DNA of 64,000 nucleotides from Marsupella aquatica (GCA_973895155.1 OZ316899.1:13888001-13952000), one strand, 5' to 3'; numbered from the stretch's first letter, positions 46,303-58,339 are shown. The notes: generated by a model not told the origin, from the letters alone. Program-made: numbers and translations.

Positions 46303-46870
46303 CTATCTATCTATCTATTCGCTATAATACACAATCCCGCTTTTTTTTTTTTACTTATTGTCTGCTTACAAATTGCAGTTTTGGAGGGTACTTTATTATG
46401 ACCCTTGAATTTAAAACTTAAATATTCCTGTCCATGAGATCTGGTGAGAAGAATAATGGATGTGCTACTATAGCTTGGGGCAAACACGTGCTTCCACCCA
46501 CACCTGGACTATGGCACTGATATCCATTAAATTGATTCCAATATGAAGAGTATTGGAAATTGAATGTGAGTGACATGTGGCTATAATGGGTAGGTGGGTC
46601 TAACAAGAAAATCTAAGTAGACCCCACATCACTTTTGGACACATGCTTACCCCATTCACCCCAAAGTAAACTTATAGGAAAGGGACAATACAAATTAGAC
46701 TTTTTTGAGTTGAAAAGACATTATTTATAGGAAGTGGAAAAGAGGCTATTGAGGGGAGATTGAACTAAATTTCCTACTTTTTCTTACTCCCCCTGGGCCC
46801 TCACTCCTAGTAAATTAAGTGAACCCCCCTGAGATCAAGCCTCCCCCTACTACCCCTTGTTAGAATTTTT
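46303..46870 (+). mobile_element. Helitron-like 5' portion
   Basis: It starts TCTATTCGCTATAATACACA then ATCCCGC, then ACTTATTGTCTGCTTACAAA. 46420-46800 matches the body of element 2 in reverse complement (TCCTGTCCATGAGAT, GGCTATTGAGGGGAGA). A matching 3' end is not found before the 48-52 kb insertion. Confidence 0.45.
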
Positions 46871-47987
46871 TGGACTTTTCATATTTCCTTTGTTAGTTAT
46901 AAATTTATGTTTTCACTGAATAATTTGAGCCCTTTGGATTCTTATAATTTAGTGAAAAAATGAATTTAAAACACCCTTCATTCATTAGTAAAAAAATTTG
47001 CCACCATACATCAAACGCATGATTGAAGTACTGAGAGTAGGGTTTTTATTAGTAGCATACTTATTGCCACTAGGATACAGCCTTGTGGCAATAACAAAAG
47101 TGTTATTGATGCCTTCCTCATATATGGAGGACTTTTGTTACTACCTATAATACTACCTATAATACTGGCTGGATAGCTAAGAGCTCCATTGCAATCCCCT
47201 CAGAAACACTGGAGCTAAGCAGGTGCTACACTAAGAGGCATGGAACCTATGCACATTGATAGGCAAAGAACAATACTCAAAACACTAATCATCAACTTCA
47301 TGAATAGAATAATAATGTCCAGGCCCCAATACAGGCCAAAATATGTAATCAAGAAAGCCATAATATTGGACTCCTCAACTTCATCAGCACTCATTTTTGG
47401 ACAGGATTCAGCCCCATTAACCTTGAAGCAAAGTTGTCAGGACCACAACCTGAAAACCTGGAAAACCCCACCCAAACCGGACCCAAACCCCCGCCTAAAC
47501 CCCACCACAAAACCCCGCACAAAACAAACATTCAAAAGGGACCTTATAGTAGCAATATATTAAAACATTAATATAATGAGTACCAACTAAAGGTAGACAT
47601 GTGGACCAATCATATACTGCCACGTGTTGCAATAAATTACTACCCCCTTGCCTAAATATAATAAATGGGAGTTTCAAAAATACCTTGTTACTTAAAACCT
47701 ATTCGACACTAAAAAACCCACCCTTATTATCTTCTAACTATCTTATAATAATTAGTTTGGGATGAATTAAAAATACCCTTGAAGCGTTCGCACGTCCTAC
47801 CCCTATTATATAAGAATTTAGGATTCCGCGTCCGGAGTTATTTACTCCCTATGCAATATTTCTTTCAACTTACAATAACACGGAATCCTAAATTCTTTTT
47901 TGCAATAACCATATTGACCAAGCGCACAATGGCCCCCCAAACATGAAATGGCCACAACAATGAAATGGTCACAATGATAATTGATTG
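46871..47987. other. AT-rich non-coding interval
   Basis: No supported gene. A degenerate 5S-like stretch (CCCCTCAGAAACACTGG, AGCTAAGC) sits at 47195-47222 but is too short to call. The interval ends at a sharp rise in GC at 47988. Confidence 0.45.
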
Positions 47988-48346
47988 TGTGACGCTGCCG
48001 GTACGGCGGTTAATGAGTGATTCGGTCTAACTGCGCTCAGCACGCGCGTTAGGAGTGTCTTAGGCCGCTATTATTAGCATAACAACAGTATTTAAGTAAT
48101 CATTATGGGTAGGACATCATTAGGCAATAAGGGGGAATTCAGGTTCGGACTGGCGACGGGTTGCTATTCGCACACCCGGGTTACGAGCGTGGAGGGGCCC
48201 CTCCCTCGGGTCCGTATAACGAACTTAAGGAAGTGGCCACTGACACGCGCTGACTCAGACTGGCGGAGTGGCCGGTACACCACAAGCGTGAGCGGTTCAG
48301 CCTATGGGCGTCGAGGAGATGTCGGGGAATCGGCAAGCCCTCAAGG

Positions 48347-48355
48347 TATAAAAAG
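48347..48355 (+). promoter_or_regulatory. TATA box of ERLEFQ-family gene
   Basis: TATAAAAAG lies 108 bp upstream of the first ATG of the gene (48455), in the only obvious TATA context of the GC-rich segment. Confidence 0.45.
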
Positions 48356-48454
48356 GGAGCCGACCCTTTGGAGTGCACCAGTCCATCAGTCCACGCGCCA
48401 GCTTCGACCCCAGCTCTCTCGTTCGCTCTAAGTCGCCACTACTATCTCCTCTGA

Positions 48455-51118
48455 ATGTCGCACACGATCCTCTCCAGCTCGGCCATTCGATTCTGGACGC
48501 AGTTCCTATCTACCGGAAGGCACTTGGCCGACTCATTGAAACATGCCAACCCGCGCCGATACAAAATTGAACGCGAGTACGAGAGAGCCATCCGCCTAGC
48601 AGGACGACACCACTACCCGTCTTAGAGCGAGCTTTACCGACCAGCAGAGGTATCTGGGTACTTCTTCAACGGAGACAAATATATCGGTTTCTGGGAAGAA
48701 TTGCTTCGGCTTCCGGACGAGGTCTTCAATATCCCGGGTACGATCAACTTGCAACAACATCACTTTGACCACATCCCTGCTCAGGTTCGGGCATCAACGA
48801 GTCCACCACTACCCGTTCGACAAGGTCGTCTGCACTTGCTTCGAAGAACTTCTACCAGCACCTGCAGAGCTTCATGGGAACTAGACCCGCAACCACCGGC
48901 GCCAGCCCAGTGGACCCCATACCCGTACCCGTACCAACGCAGACTCAGGCTCAGCTTCAGGCTCAGCTTCAAGCTCAGCTTCAGGCTCAGCTTCAAGCTC
49001 AGCTTCAGTCTCAGCCTCAGCTTAGCCAACCCCCACCGCCGATCGCCCCGCCAGCAGTACAAGTACGCTCCGTCATCAACGCTGTGGACCTTAGCGACGA
49101 CGACGAGGCTACCCCACCCTTGCTCAGGCGGCCCAGAGGAGTAAACACTCAGGGGGCCGACATTGCATCCTCCCCTCCCCATGCTCGGACCCAAGGAGCA
49201 GCTCCAGCAGACAACACGGTGACCGTGGCCACCCCGGGACCAATACTAACGGCGGTAGTACTACCTATGCCCGATCGAGAGGATGGGGAGGTGTCACCTT
49301 CCCCGAGCCAGTCACGGGGGAAGAAGAGGAAGGAACCCGCCACTGCATCCGGGTTACCATTGGCCACGGTAGCCGTGGCCAAGGTAACAATGCACCGCAT
49401 GGGGGAAAACGTGCATAAGAACATCCTCCATCCCAAGCATGCGGTGTACCTGAAGACTCAGGGATTCGAGCACCTCGCCGCTCTGCCCTGAAACACTTGC
49501 AGGTACTACGTGGAGGACATGACAGAATTCATCAAGAATTATGATGATACACGTCAGCATACTCGGCTGCGGGGAAGGAATATGTCCCTCACAGAAGAAC
49601 GGCTCAGGATGATCTTCAGATTACCCGAAGGTGACCATCAAGTCGAATCACGGGCTCCCGGGGGCAAGGGAGCCAAGTACCAATCCTCAAGTTTTCCCTC
49701 GGAAGGAGCAGTGGACAACGGGTTTGTGATGAGGACCTGCCTCATCCCCGAGATAGCTGAGCGACTGGAGTTCCAGAGGTACGCCCTCCACATGATGGAA
49801 CCCCGGGGGAAGATCTCCGCCGCCCAGGTTATCCAGGTCAAGAACTATCGACCTAGGAAGTGGGCGTCGTACTTCGCTAAGAAATTCCATGAAGAGATGG
49901 AGCGGCGAAGGAAGACGCTGTACATTGGCGGGAAGGCATATTTCGCTAGCCACATCGAGATCATTCTTGAGTGGTACGCTTGGTTTGATCGACGAACCCT
50001 TCCCCGTGTCAACGTTACAAAGCTGGTCCCAGCTAGGTGGGTTTTTCCGGCCTTGGAGAGACGGCCCCAACCCGAGGCCCGAAGTCCAGCAGATACGCCA
50101 GCTTCACCCACCCCACCTCCACAAGTAGATGTAGTCGTAACCGAGGAGGTACCGGATGGGTCGGTTGTCGCAACCGTTGATGCGATCCAACAGGCCGGGC
50201 TAAGTACGGATGGGTCGGTACGGCGGAGGTCTTACCCGAGCCCGGGTCTCCCAAAGACCCACCGGTGGCTATTCCAGAGAACCGGACATTGCTGCAGGAG
50301 GACACTCCAGCCCCTTCCAACATTACGTCCCCAGGGCTGGACGTCACTGCCCCGGCCCCCGCGCGTGTTGACGTCTACCCGTGCCCAACTCCGGACAAGC
50401 ACAACCTGGACCACCCGGAACTCTTCGTACCGGGTACATTTCTGAACGGGCTTATGGGAGATTTCTCTCATCAAATTTCCCGGGATACCGGGGAGTTCAT
50501 GGCCCGAAGGTAGCCTGTTTCTTCAATCAGGAGTTAGTTGCCGCAGTAAAGGCAGGTCGGGCCCAGTCAGAGGCCCTTCAGAGGATAGAGCGGTACCGGG
50601 TGGAGTCCGTCTACTTAAAGAACGAAGTTGCAGCTCAAGAGACTGAGCTTCTGCAACTACGACCCAAGGTTGTAGCCGCCGATGATTTGTTAGCAAAGGC
50701 GCACGCCCTTACCGCCCTAGCCGAGCAGGTCAAAGCTGGGAACGAGACCGAGATTGCACGACTCCGGAACCAGATTGACAGTTTGAAGAATCAAACCATC
50801 ACCTGGCAGAAAGACCTGGAGGAGGCCGAGGAACGGGCCCAGCGGGACACGGCGGAGATAGCCACGCTGCAGGCCAAGGTGGCGTGGCTCCAAACCAAGG
50901 CCGAGAAGTAGGACCAGCTGGTGGGTAAACTGACGAGCGACGCCCAGCAGCTGGAGGAGGCATGTCAGGAGGCAGCAGAGGAGACGAACGCGGCGAGGCG
51001 AGAGAATGAATCTCTGCTGGACCAGGTCCAGCTCCTCAAGGCGGACAATGACAGGCTTCGAAGGCAGCGGGATGGCCGCTCCCATTCGGGCGGCTCTAGT
51101 AAGCGTGCCAGGCATTAG
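48455..51118 (+). pseudogene. ERLEFQ-family orphan protein, copy 3
   Basis: The start is ATG 48455 (MSHTILSSSAIRFW). A TAG at 48624, a frame change near 48800, a TGA at 49489 (LP*NTC where copy 2 has LPWNTS, so TGG became TGA), frame changes near 50200 and 50500, and a TAG at 50909 disrupt it. Order: N-terminal module (HHFDHIP, matched by HHIDHMP in copy 2), a 12-bp-repeat-encoded QAQL tract, the core (MGENVHKNILHPKH, VESRAPGGKGAKYQSSSFPS, ERLEFQRYALHMMEP, VIQVKNYRPRKWASYFAKKF, ASHIEIILEWYAWFD), a proline-rich linker, and a coiled coil to the end (SSKRARH). No enzyme motif. Function unknown. Confidence 0.6.
48943..49023 (+). repeat. 12-bp coding tandem repeat (CTCAGCTTCAGG)
   Basis: About seven units with A/G and C/T variants encode repeating Q-A-Q-L. 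Confidence 0.9.
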
Positions 51119-52012
51119 CAGCGGAGCAGGAATAGATTAGGATTAGGACTAGCTTAGTCAGGCTCTTGGGACAGGCACCTGCCTTAGGTACAGCAGCGCT
51201 GCCATGCTGTCCAGCCTGCGTAGATTAGGATCTTCTAATAAGACACAGCCGTTTTCCGGCCTGACTGTCAACTTAGTTAGGACCTTAGTCAGTGAATCTT
51301 CGGTGAGAGGACACCCCGTCCCTCGGCCCTTAGTATTTAGTGCACCCCTCGGTAGAGGCAGGGGGTTTTTAGTCTCAGAGTTGGACATCCGTGGTATGTG
51401 CGGGGAGTCCCGGCCTCTGGGAGTGAAAGAGTACCAAGGGGAGGGGGTAGGACTAAGCTCGTCGGGCGAGTGCGGAGCCGGGCTCCATTGTAGTATACTC
51501 TCTCGGCCTTGAACCTGTTCATTCCGGAGCTATCGGGTCAACCAAGTGTACGCACATGTCCCCTATGTAGTAAAATCCTTTCCCATTATTTCCTTCGTGT
51601 AAATCAAGATTGTATGCTTGTGCGCGTGTATGTGTGTGTGAATCTCGTGTATAGGTGACAACGCCGGGCCGAACGCACTACCCGAATCGTGCACGAGGTG
51701 CAGCTTGCGGGGATGTAGTTGCGAGCACGGGTTGAGGACCTGTATCATGGAATCCGGATTGAAGGCGGACAACACGAAGGCTTAGAAGTCCTTAAGCCGG
51801 GGTCGATCCTGTTATCGACTAAGGTACATTCCGGCGGCGGAACACAAACCATACCTAGGAGATGTTTGTATCTAACAGTAGGCGCACTTAGCGCTAGTTT
51901 ACATGAATTAGGTGCATTACGTGCTTCCCTCCCTGCCCGAACCCTCAGATTTACGAGGGATGTGCCCGTCTAAGCTGAAGTCTGAGTTAAGGCCGAAGCC
52001 GACGACGTGACA
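51119..52012 (+). other. 3' region of the GC-rich insertion
   Basis: Non-coding, GC-rich to about 51530, then a (TG)n-like patch near 51625. 51655-52012 has no supported gene. Confidence 0.45.
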
Positions 52013-52038
52013 GATTGCAACAATAAAATGGCTGTAAT

Positions 52039-52189
52039 TGTTATAACCCAAGGTTAAGTCTACCATTAACCAAGGTTAAACCTCCACCTCTAGGCAGTTA
52101 CACTAACATCCTTAGTAACTACCTCTTGTATAAAGTCTTTCCCTATGAATGAGAAGATTGGTCATTCTCCATGTTGTGGTGTTTCAACA
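52039..52189 (+). repeat. 5' LTR (151 bp)
   Basis: Runs TGTTATAACCC...GTTTCAACA. It contains TATAAAGT near 52132. Identical to the 3' LTR except CTAGGCAGTT against CTAGGTAGTT. Confidence 0.93.
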
Positions 52190-52190
52190 C

Positions 52191-52206
52191 GTTATTAGCA
52201 CGAGGC
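52191..52206 (+). other. Primer-binding site
   Basis: GTTATTAGCACGAGGC directly follows the 5' LTR. It resembles the TTATCAGCACGAG site of plant copia elements that prime from an internal part of initiator tRNA-Met (established pattern); the third base block differs (TTAG for TCAG). Confidence 0.55.
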
Positions 52207-52681
52207 TCTTGCCATTTTTTAAGGACATCCTACACGGTTGAACATATAGAGGATTGTGATTCGGGATCAATTTGGGGAGAATCGAGGTTGCAAATTAGAG
52301 CAAGGAAGGAACAATCAAAGTTGGAGAATTGGAAAGAATTGAATCTCAAGTTGATATACACCACAATTTCCATTTCTGAGACCCATAGTGACCAACCTAG
52401 AAACGGTTATAGGATCAGACAGTACAACATTCAACATTCTGATTTGAGCAGATTCTGCCTGATAAGGAGAAATTAATCAAGCGGAAATGGAGATGGGAGT
52501 ATAACTACCCACAATTCAATCAGATAAAGGCCCTCACTCAATTTCCCTATCGTCTTCTTTCTCCAAGATTGGAATTCAGAGAAAAATACACACATAACTT
52601 GCAATTTTATAATCCTCATTTGAGGCCTGGACCACAAATTCCTATTGTTTAAACTGAACCATTGAGATCTGTACTCACGCT

Positions 52682-53534
52682 ATGGCTACTAACACAATCG
52701 AAAAGCTACATTTCCAAGCACTAAAGATAGACGGATCCAACTATCTTTCATGGTCCTTAGACACTGAGGCACATCTGACCTCCAAAAACCTCCAGGAAGC
52801 AATTTTAACAGATAACGACCCCACCCTGCAACAGAAGGCCCAAGCTCTCATACTAATCAGACACCACCTAGCGGAGCCACTCAAATGGCAGTACATGAAC
52901 GAGTGCAACCCACGCCTCCTATGGGACAAATTGCATTCCTGATTTGACCACACTCGCACAATTTTCCTTCCTGCAGCCAGACACGACTAGGCCAACCTCC
53001 GTGTGCAGGACCACAAGACCATAGCAGATTACAACAGCGAATTGTTCTGAATCGTATCCCAATTGGCAATCTGTGGACAGTCGGTGGGAGATGAGGAACA
53101 AATCAAAAAAATGTTGTCAACATTCCATTCATCCAACCTTATCCTATCTACTCAGTACCGGAACATGCGTTTTACAAAGTACTCCGAACTAATCGCTCAC
53201 ATGTTATTGGCAGAGAAACATCAACTGCTACTGCTACAGAATACCAAAGTAAGGCCACCCGACACACTTCCACAGCAACCACAGGCTGAAACGCACTTCA
53301 CAGTTCAGCCGAGAGCATATGACACCCCTTTCCGTGGGCGTGGAGGCAGAAGAGGAGGAGGTACCTTCCGAGGCCGGGGTAGCACCCCCTAGCGTGGGGG
53401 CAGGAGCAACAACACCTTTCGAGGAAGGGGCAGGGGACGACCCAATTACAACAGCAGAGACTCCGGAAACTATGGCAGGAGAGACTACAATAACCAGCAA
53501 CGCGGGCGGAACAGAGACAGAGACAACTCAATGA
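52682..53534 (+). pseudogene. copia gag
   Basis: The ATG at 52682 opens KLHFQALKIDGSNYLSW, the UBN2/DUF4219 Gag start. In-frame stops occur at 52940 (HS*F), near 52990 (HD*A), near 53048 (LF*I) and 53390, followed by an RGG-rich tail. At 53566 a CCHC knuckle follows in the next frame, with its second Cys changed to Ser (C-NR-S-GTKG-H-VKRV-C). Several stops fit C-to-T or G-to-A changes. Confidence 0.8.
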
Positions 53535-53544
53535 CTTAAATGAC

Positions 53545-54384
53545 AGATCTGAAAACCCCCTGACATGTAACCGCAGCGGTACCAAAGGCCATGTCAAAAG
53601 AGTATGCAGAGCCCCAGCTCATCTAGTTACATTATATAAGAACAGCCTGGACAAACCTGAGGCCCATGGTACCTTTATGGATTCCATGGAGATACACCTG
53701 GTAACAGGCTCCTCCACACAGACTAACCTGGATGACGACAGCTCTCGTGTGGTCGACAGCGGGACCTCCCACTCAATCCTGCGCAGAAAAGAATACTTCA
53801 AACAAATCACCCCCTCACATCGGAATGTCACAACAATAACAGGACAGCAGCAGATCGAAGAGGGGTATGGCCCAGCCACGATTATTCTACCAAATGGAAC
53901 AGCAATAAACATCAAAGTGGCCATATACGCTCCAAGAGCCACAAGAAACAATCAGAGCTTCAGAGATATCCGGGACAATGGCCTGCATGCTCATATGGAC
54001 ACAACAAATGCACAAGAAGTACTGCACATCATAGGCTATACCCCTAGAGGTACAGAGATTAAGGAGACTCTAACAGCATATCCAGCTAGCTTCTACATTA
54101 CCAAAATACACAGCTTCCACATGGAAGTACAGGCCCATTACGGAAACCTGGCACAGAAGACTAGGCCACCCAGGTACAACGATGTTCCATAAAATCATCA
54201 AGGACACTAAAGGCATTCTACATACAGTCCACCCTACTGCCATGAAGGGATCATGTTTGCCATGCTCACAAGGCAAATTTATAACCAGACCGTCACCACA
54301 GACAACAGAAAACAGAATCCCAAATTTCCTCGAGAGGGTCCACGCGGATGTGTGCGGACCAATTGACCCACCCAACGGACCATA
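53545..54384 (+). pseudogene. copia zinc knuckle, protease and integrase N terminus
   Basis: VVDSGTSHSIL near 53750 is the aspartic protease site (D-S-G). A frame change between 54140 and 54148 precedes WHRRLGHPGTTMFHK, which is the GAG-pre-integrase zinc-binding start. CLPCSQGKF and LERVHADVCGP (first catalytic Asp) follow. Another frame change lies near 54380. Confidence 0.8.
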
Positions 54385-57138
54385 ATTGATGCCTCCTCCA
54401 AGTGGTCACAGGTCTCCCTGCTCTCTACACGCAACCTGGTTTTTGCCCGGATACTGGCTCACATCCTAAAGCTGAAGGCCCAATTTCCGGACCACCCTAT
54501 CAAAATACTTTGGGTGGACAACGCCGGCAAATTTACCTCCAGAACATTTGACGACTTCTGTACGTTTGCCGGCATTGACACGCAGTACCCCGTCCCCTAT
54601 GTTCACTTTCAAAATGGGATAGCAAAGTCCCTAATCAAGCGACTACAAATGATCGCCCGCCCTATGCTCATGCAATCAAATTTACCTCCCTCCGCCTGGG
54701 GACACGCTATCCTACATGCAGCAGCGATGCTCCAGTATTGGCCATTGGCATTCAACACGAGCACGCCTCACCATTTAGCATATGGAACTATTCCCGACAT
54801 CTCACACCTGCAAACCTTCGGCTGTCAAGTGCTAGTGCCTATCATGGGTCCTAAGCGGACCAAACTTGGCCCCCAACGGCAGAAAGGAATATACATAGGC
54901 TTTGACTCGACATCAATCATACGGTATCTCGAGCCCACAACAACAGACGTATTCAAAGCAAGATTTGCAGACTGCCACTTCTTCAAAAATGTTTTCCCTA
55001 CACTGAGCGTTCTGACAGGACTAAATCAGAAGGCACTAATAGAAGTGCAATGGCAAATACAGTCCAACTTCTGGAATGACCCAAGAACGGCACAAACAGA
55101 TACAAAAGTACAAAGGACTCTCCACCTGCTGCGGATGATGGAACAACTCCCAGACTCTTTTGCAGATGCAGCGAAGGTGACAAGGTCCCACATACCCGCT
55201 GCAAATACACCCTCAAGAATTGATATAACAACAAAGCAGGCAACTGAACCGGCCCCAAGAGCAAAGCGTGGTCGACCACCAGGATCGATTGATAAACAAC
55301 CACGCCAACGAAGGCCAGTCAACAATATTCAACAAACTCCCACCGATTCAGTAATTAACCCTTCACAAACTGTAAGGCTTGATGATAATGAAGAGACGGC
55401 CATACACTATAATATAAGTGGGAAGATCTGGGATAGAACACAGATAAAACCAGACAAAATTTTTGCTTTTCAAATCTCACAAGAAATGCTTAATGAGACC
55501 CCTGATCCCCAAACAATAAAGGAAACACAGAGTCAACCAGATTGGCCTAAGTGGGAGGCGGCCATACACTCAGAACTTGATTCATTAATTTTGCGCCAAG
55601 TTTTTGGCCCCATTACACCAGTTACACAAGATATCCACCTGACAGGCTACAAGTGGACATTCACTAAAAAGCGAAATGCTATGGGAGAATTTGTCAGATA
55701 TAAGGCACGGTTGGTTGCTAGAGGATTTACTCAGATACCAGGGAGAGATTATGATTTAACTTATTCCCCAATAATGGATATAATTACTTACAGATACCTC
55801 ATAGCCTCCGCGTTGAGGCATAAACTATCCATGCATCAACTGGACATAGTGACTGCCTATCTCTATGGAAAACTGGACAAGTCTATCCACATGAAAGCCC
55901 CCACAGAATTAATACAAAGGGTCCAATACCACTGTAAGGGGGAGCAGTCCAAAACAAGACCACATAAGCCACCGGAAGGAGGTTTCGGGCATACAGACCA
56001 GGATACACTCCGGTCCACATCACAAGCCATTATAATGAAAACCACTTCCAGGATAGAACCGGATAAGAGGGCTCTATTAGCCAAAACCCGGTTCTCTGTC
56101 CAAGTGCTCCGCTCCATGTATGGGCTTAAACAAAGCGGCAGGACCTGGTACAAACGCTTTCAAACATAAATGTTAGCAATGGGTTTCAAGAATTCAGACA
56201 TCACCCCATGCCTCTTTATGAAAAGAGAAAGCCATGAATTCATTATTGTGGCCATCTACGTAGATGACCTTAATCTGTTTGGCACCAGCAAAATAACACT
56301 TGAAACAATTAAACTGCTCAAACGTGTATTCAAAATGAGAGATTTGGGGCAGACTACTTTCTGTCTCGGACTGCAGTTTGATTATTTACCTGATGGCATT
56401 CTCTTACATCAAACAACATACACGAAAAGAATACTGAAACAATTTAACATGGATAAGGCCAAAGCAGTAACCTCTCCAATGGACCTGCCATCACTGGACC
56501 AGCATAAAGACATTTTTCATAAGAGAGAGGAGAACGAGCCACTTCTTAGCTCTGAGAAGCCCTACCTATCTACAATAGGGGCCCTCATGTTCTTGGCTAA
56601 ACAGACTTGTCCAGACATAGCGTTTGTAGTGAGCCTTCTAGCTCGACACAGCTCACAACCAACCATCAGGCATTGGAATGGTCTGAAAAGAATTTTCCGT
56701 TACCTAATTGGTACGGTGGACATGGGCCTGCATTTCCTTACACAAATAGATGGCATACTAACCGGCTATGCAGATGCTGGTTACCTTTCTGACCCTACAG
56801 ATGCTAAATCACAGACAGGATATATTTTTATGATTGGCTCAACAGCGATGTCTTGGAAAAGTACCAAGCAAACTCTTACCACCACACCATTGAATCATTC
56901 CAAAATTATTGCTCTATACGAAGCCAGCCGTGAGTGCATCTGGCTTCGAAACGTGATCAGTCACATCTCAGAGCATACAGGTATGCCAAAACTCACATCT
57001 CCAACAATTATTTTTGAGGACAATTGCCCCTGCGTCGAACAAATCGCCACTGGATTTATTAAAGGAGACAAAACCAAGCATATCGCCCCCAAATTTTTCT
57101 TTACTCACGAACAATTGGAAGATACAATTACTGTATAG
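54385..57138 (+). pseudogene. copia integrase core, reverse transcriptase and RNase H
   Basis: IDASSKWSQVSLLST leads into WVDNAGKFTS (second Asp, normally DNGGEF) and QNGIAKSLIKRL, where the catalytic Glu of QNGIAE is Lys (54625). RT: KARLVARGFTQ, HQLDIVTAYLYG (first catalytic Asp), RSMYGLKQSGRTWY, a TAA at 56167, then IYVDDLNLFG (catalytic Asp pair). RNase H: YADAGYLSD, then HSKIIALYEA, where the conserved Glu is Lys (56902). A TAG at 57136 is followed in frame by CADLLTKALPP. RT residues survive; integrase and RNase H are dead. Confidence 0.85.
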
Positions 57139-57244
57139 TGGATTCCTAGCCAACAAAACTGTGCCGACCTACTAACCAAAGCATTGCCCCCATCTATCCA
57201 TAGTGAACTAACAAAGTCCATAGGCATGTGGAGATTATCTTCCT

Positions 57245-58088
57245 TTATACAGAGTTCACTCTAACGTGAAGCAAAACAAGTAAACGACATGCCCAGGGGG
57301 AGATTGATACGACTGTACCTGGGAGAACAAGCTATTAGCATCATGAAGAGGCTACCCATTGTCAAATCTTTCGCAGCCAATGACAAATCGCAGTGAATCT
57401 ACAAAGTTGTTTTGCACCCAACTGCAACAAGCAAAACCAGTGAGAGACTAACCTGATCAAGACAACCACGAGCGCAAGCCAACGATGGCGTCGAGGGACA
57501 ACGACTTCCCCTCATTCCTCAGAATTTCAAGCTCACCTACACGGATCAGTTCCGGAGCACATCACAACAACAAAATGTCAACGCGATCAGTTGCAGACAC
57601 AGAGTCACCGGTCCATACAAACATCCATAGGAGCGCAAATGGAAATCTTACTGGACCTGAGCACATGGTTACACAACGATCACACACCCATCAATCTTCG
57701 ACGCAGATCTTCTTCCCAACATTTGCTCCTCTACTCCGTCTTTCCCTAAACGATGAACCTCACAAACTTCCTTTTTCCTCGCAACGACTATTGCTCATTC
57801 TTCTTCGACACTTCCTTCATCGAATGCGGCTAACCTTACGAACGACCTCATCCAACTGAGTAGTTTAGGTCACACTAGTTGACACTACTTACACTTAACA
57901 TTACAACATTTTGAATAAGGCGGGATGGTAACACTCTTTCCTCCCAAAAGAAAGTAGGGGAGGTTTTAATCAGGTTACATCCCCCCCATTTCTTTTCTCC
58001 AATAGGCCATACCTTAGAAACACAACACTTTCACTTCATACATGGTAGACTTGTTGGTTGCACCATAAGATGTTTCCATGGTGCACCC
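57245..58088 (+). other. Extra 3' untranslated region of the copia element
   Basis: CCAGGGGGAGATTGATACG at 57294 looks like the usual copia polypurine tract plus LTR start, but no LTR follows. Instead about 800 bp lie before the real 3' LTR, with a 124-codon ORF at 57485 (MASRDNDFPSF) that has no recognised domain. Confidence 0.55.
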
Positions 58089-58097
58089 AAGGGGGAG
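58089..58097 (+). other. Polypurine tract
   Basis: AAGGGGGAG abuts the TG of the 3' LTR. Confidence 0.85.
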
Positions 58098-58248
58098 TGT
58101 TATAACCCAAGGTTAAGTCTACCATTAACCAAGGTTAAACCTCCACCTCTAGGTAGTTACACTAACATCCTTAGTAACTACCTCTTGTATAAAGTCTTTC
58201 CCTATGAATGAGAAGATTGGTCATTCTCCATGTTGTGGTGTTTCAACA
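58098..58248 (+). repeat. 3' LTR (151 bp)
   Basis: Ends TTTCAACA and is followed by the GTAAT target duplication. One difference from the 5' LTR. Confidence 0.93.
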
Positions 58249-58339
58249 GTAATGACAATTGTGCAGCACACAGGCAATGGGTTTACATAATACAAATCAA
58301 ACATTATAAAAAATTGTATTATCCTGCCTAAATTTAAGC

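Larger units (their letters stand above)
47988..52012 (+). mobile_element. GC-rich 4,025-bp insertion carrying ERLEFQ-family gene
   Basis: GATTG occurs at 47983-47987 and 52013-52017, exactly where GC-rich sequence meets AT-rich flanks. The segment starts TGTGACGCTGCCGG and ends CCGACGACGTGACA, giving TG...CA ends and imperfect inverted ends (TGTGACG against TGTCACG). No long direct repeats were found, so it is not a plain LTR element. It has a promoter (TATAAAAAG at 48347), a single gene, and a long GC-rich 3' region. Confidence 0.5.
52039..58248 (+). mobile_element. Ty1/copia LTR retrotransposon (6,210 bp), coding-defective
   Basis: It has 151-bp LTRs, flanking GTAAT duplications (52034-52038 and 58249-58253), a primer site, a polypurine tract and the copia order Gag, protease, integrase, RT, RNase H. 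Multiple stops and frameshifts plus lost catalytic glutamates make it non-autonomous, yet the two LTRs differ at a single site, so it transposed recently. Confidence 0.93.

Noticed and set aside
47190-47225. 5S rRNA-like stretch (CCCTCAGAAACACTGGAGCTAAGC)
   Set aside because: It is reminiscent of the 5S internal region, but only about 25 bases match loosely and no flanking 5S structure is present. At best a SINE fragment.
47988-52012. Classical LTR retrotransposon
   Set aside because: 5-bp duplications and TG...CA ends fit, but the first and last few hundred bases are not direct repeats of each other and no polymerase or integrase is encoded.
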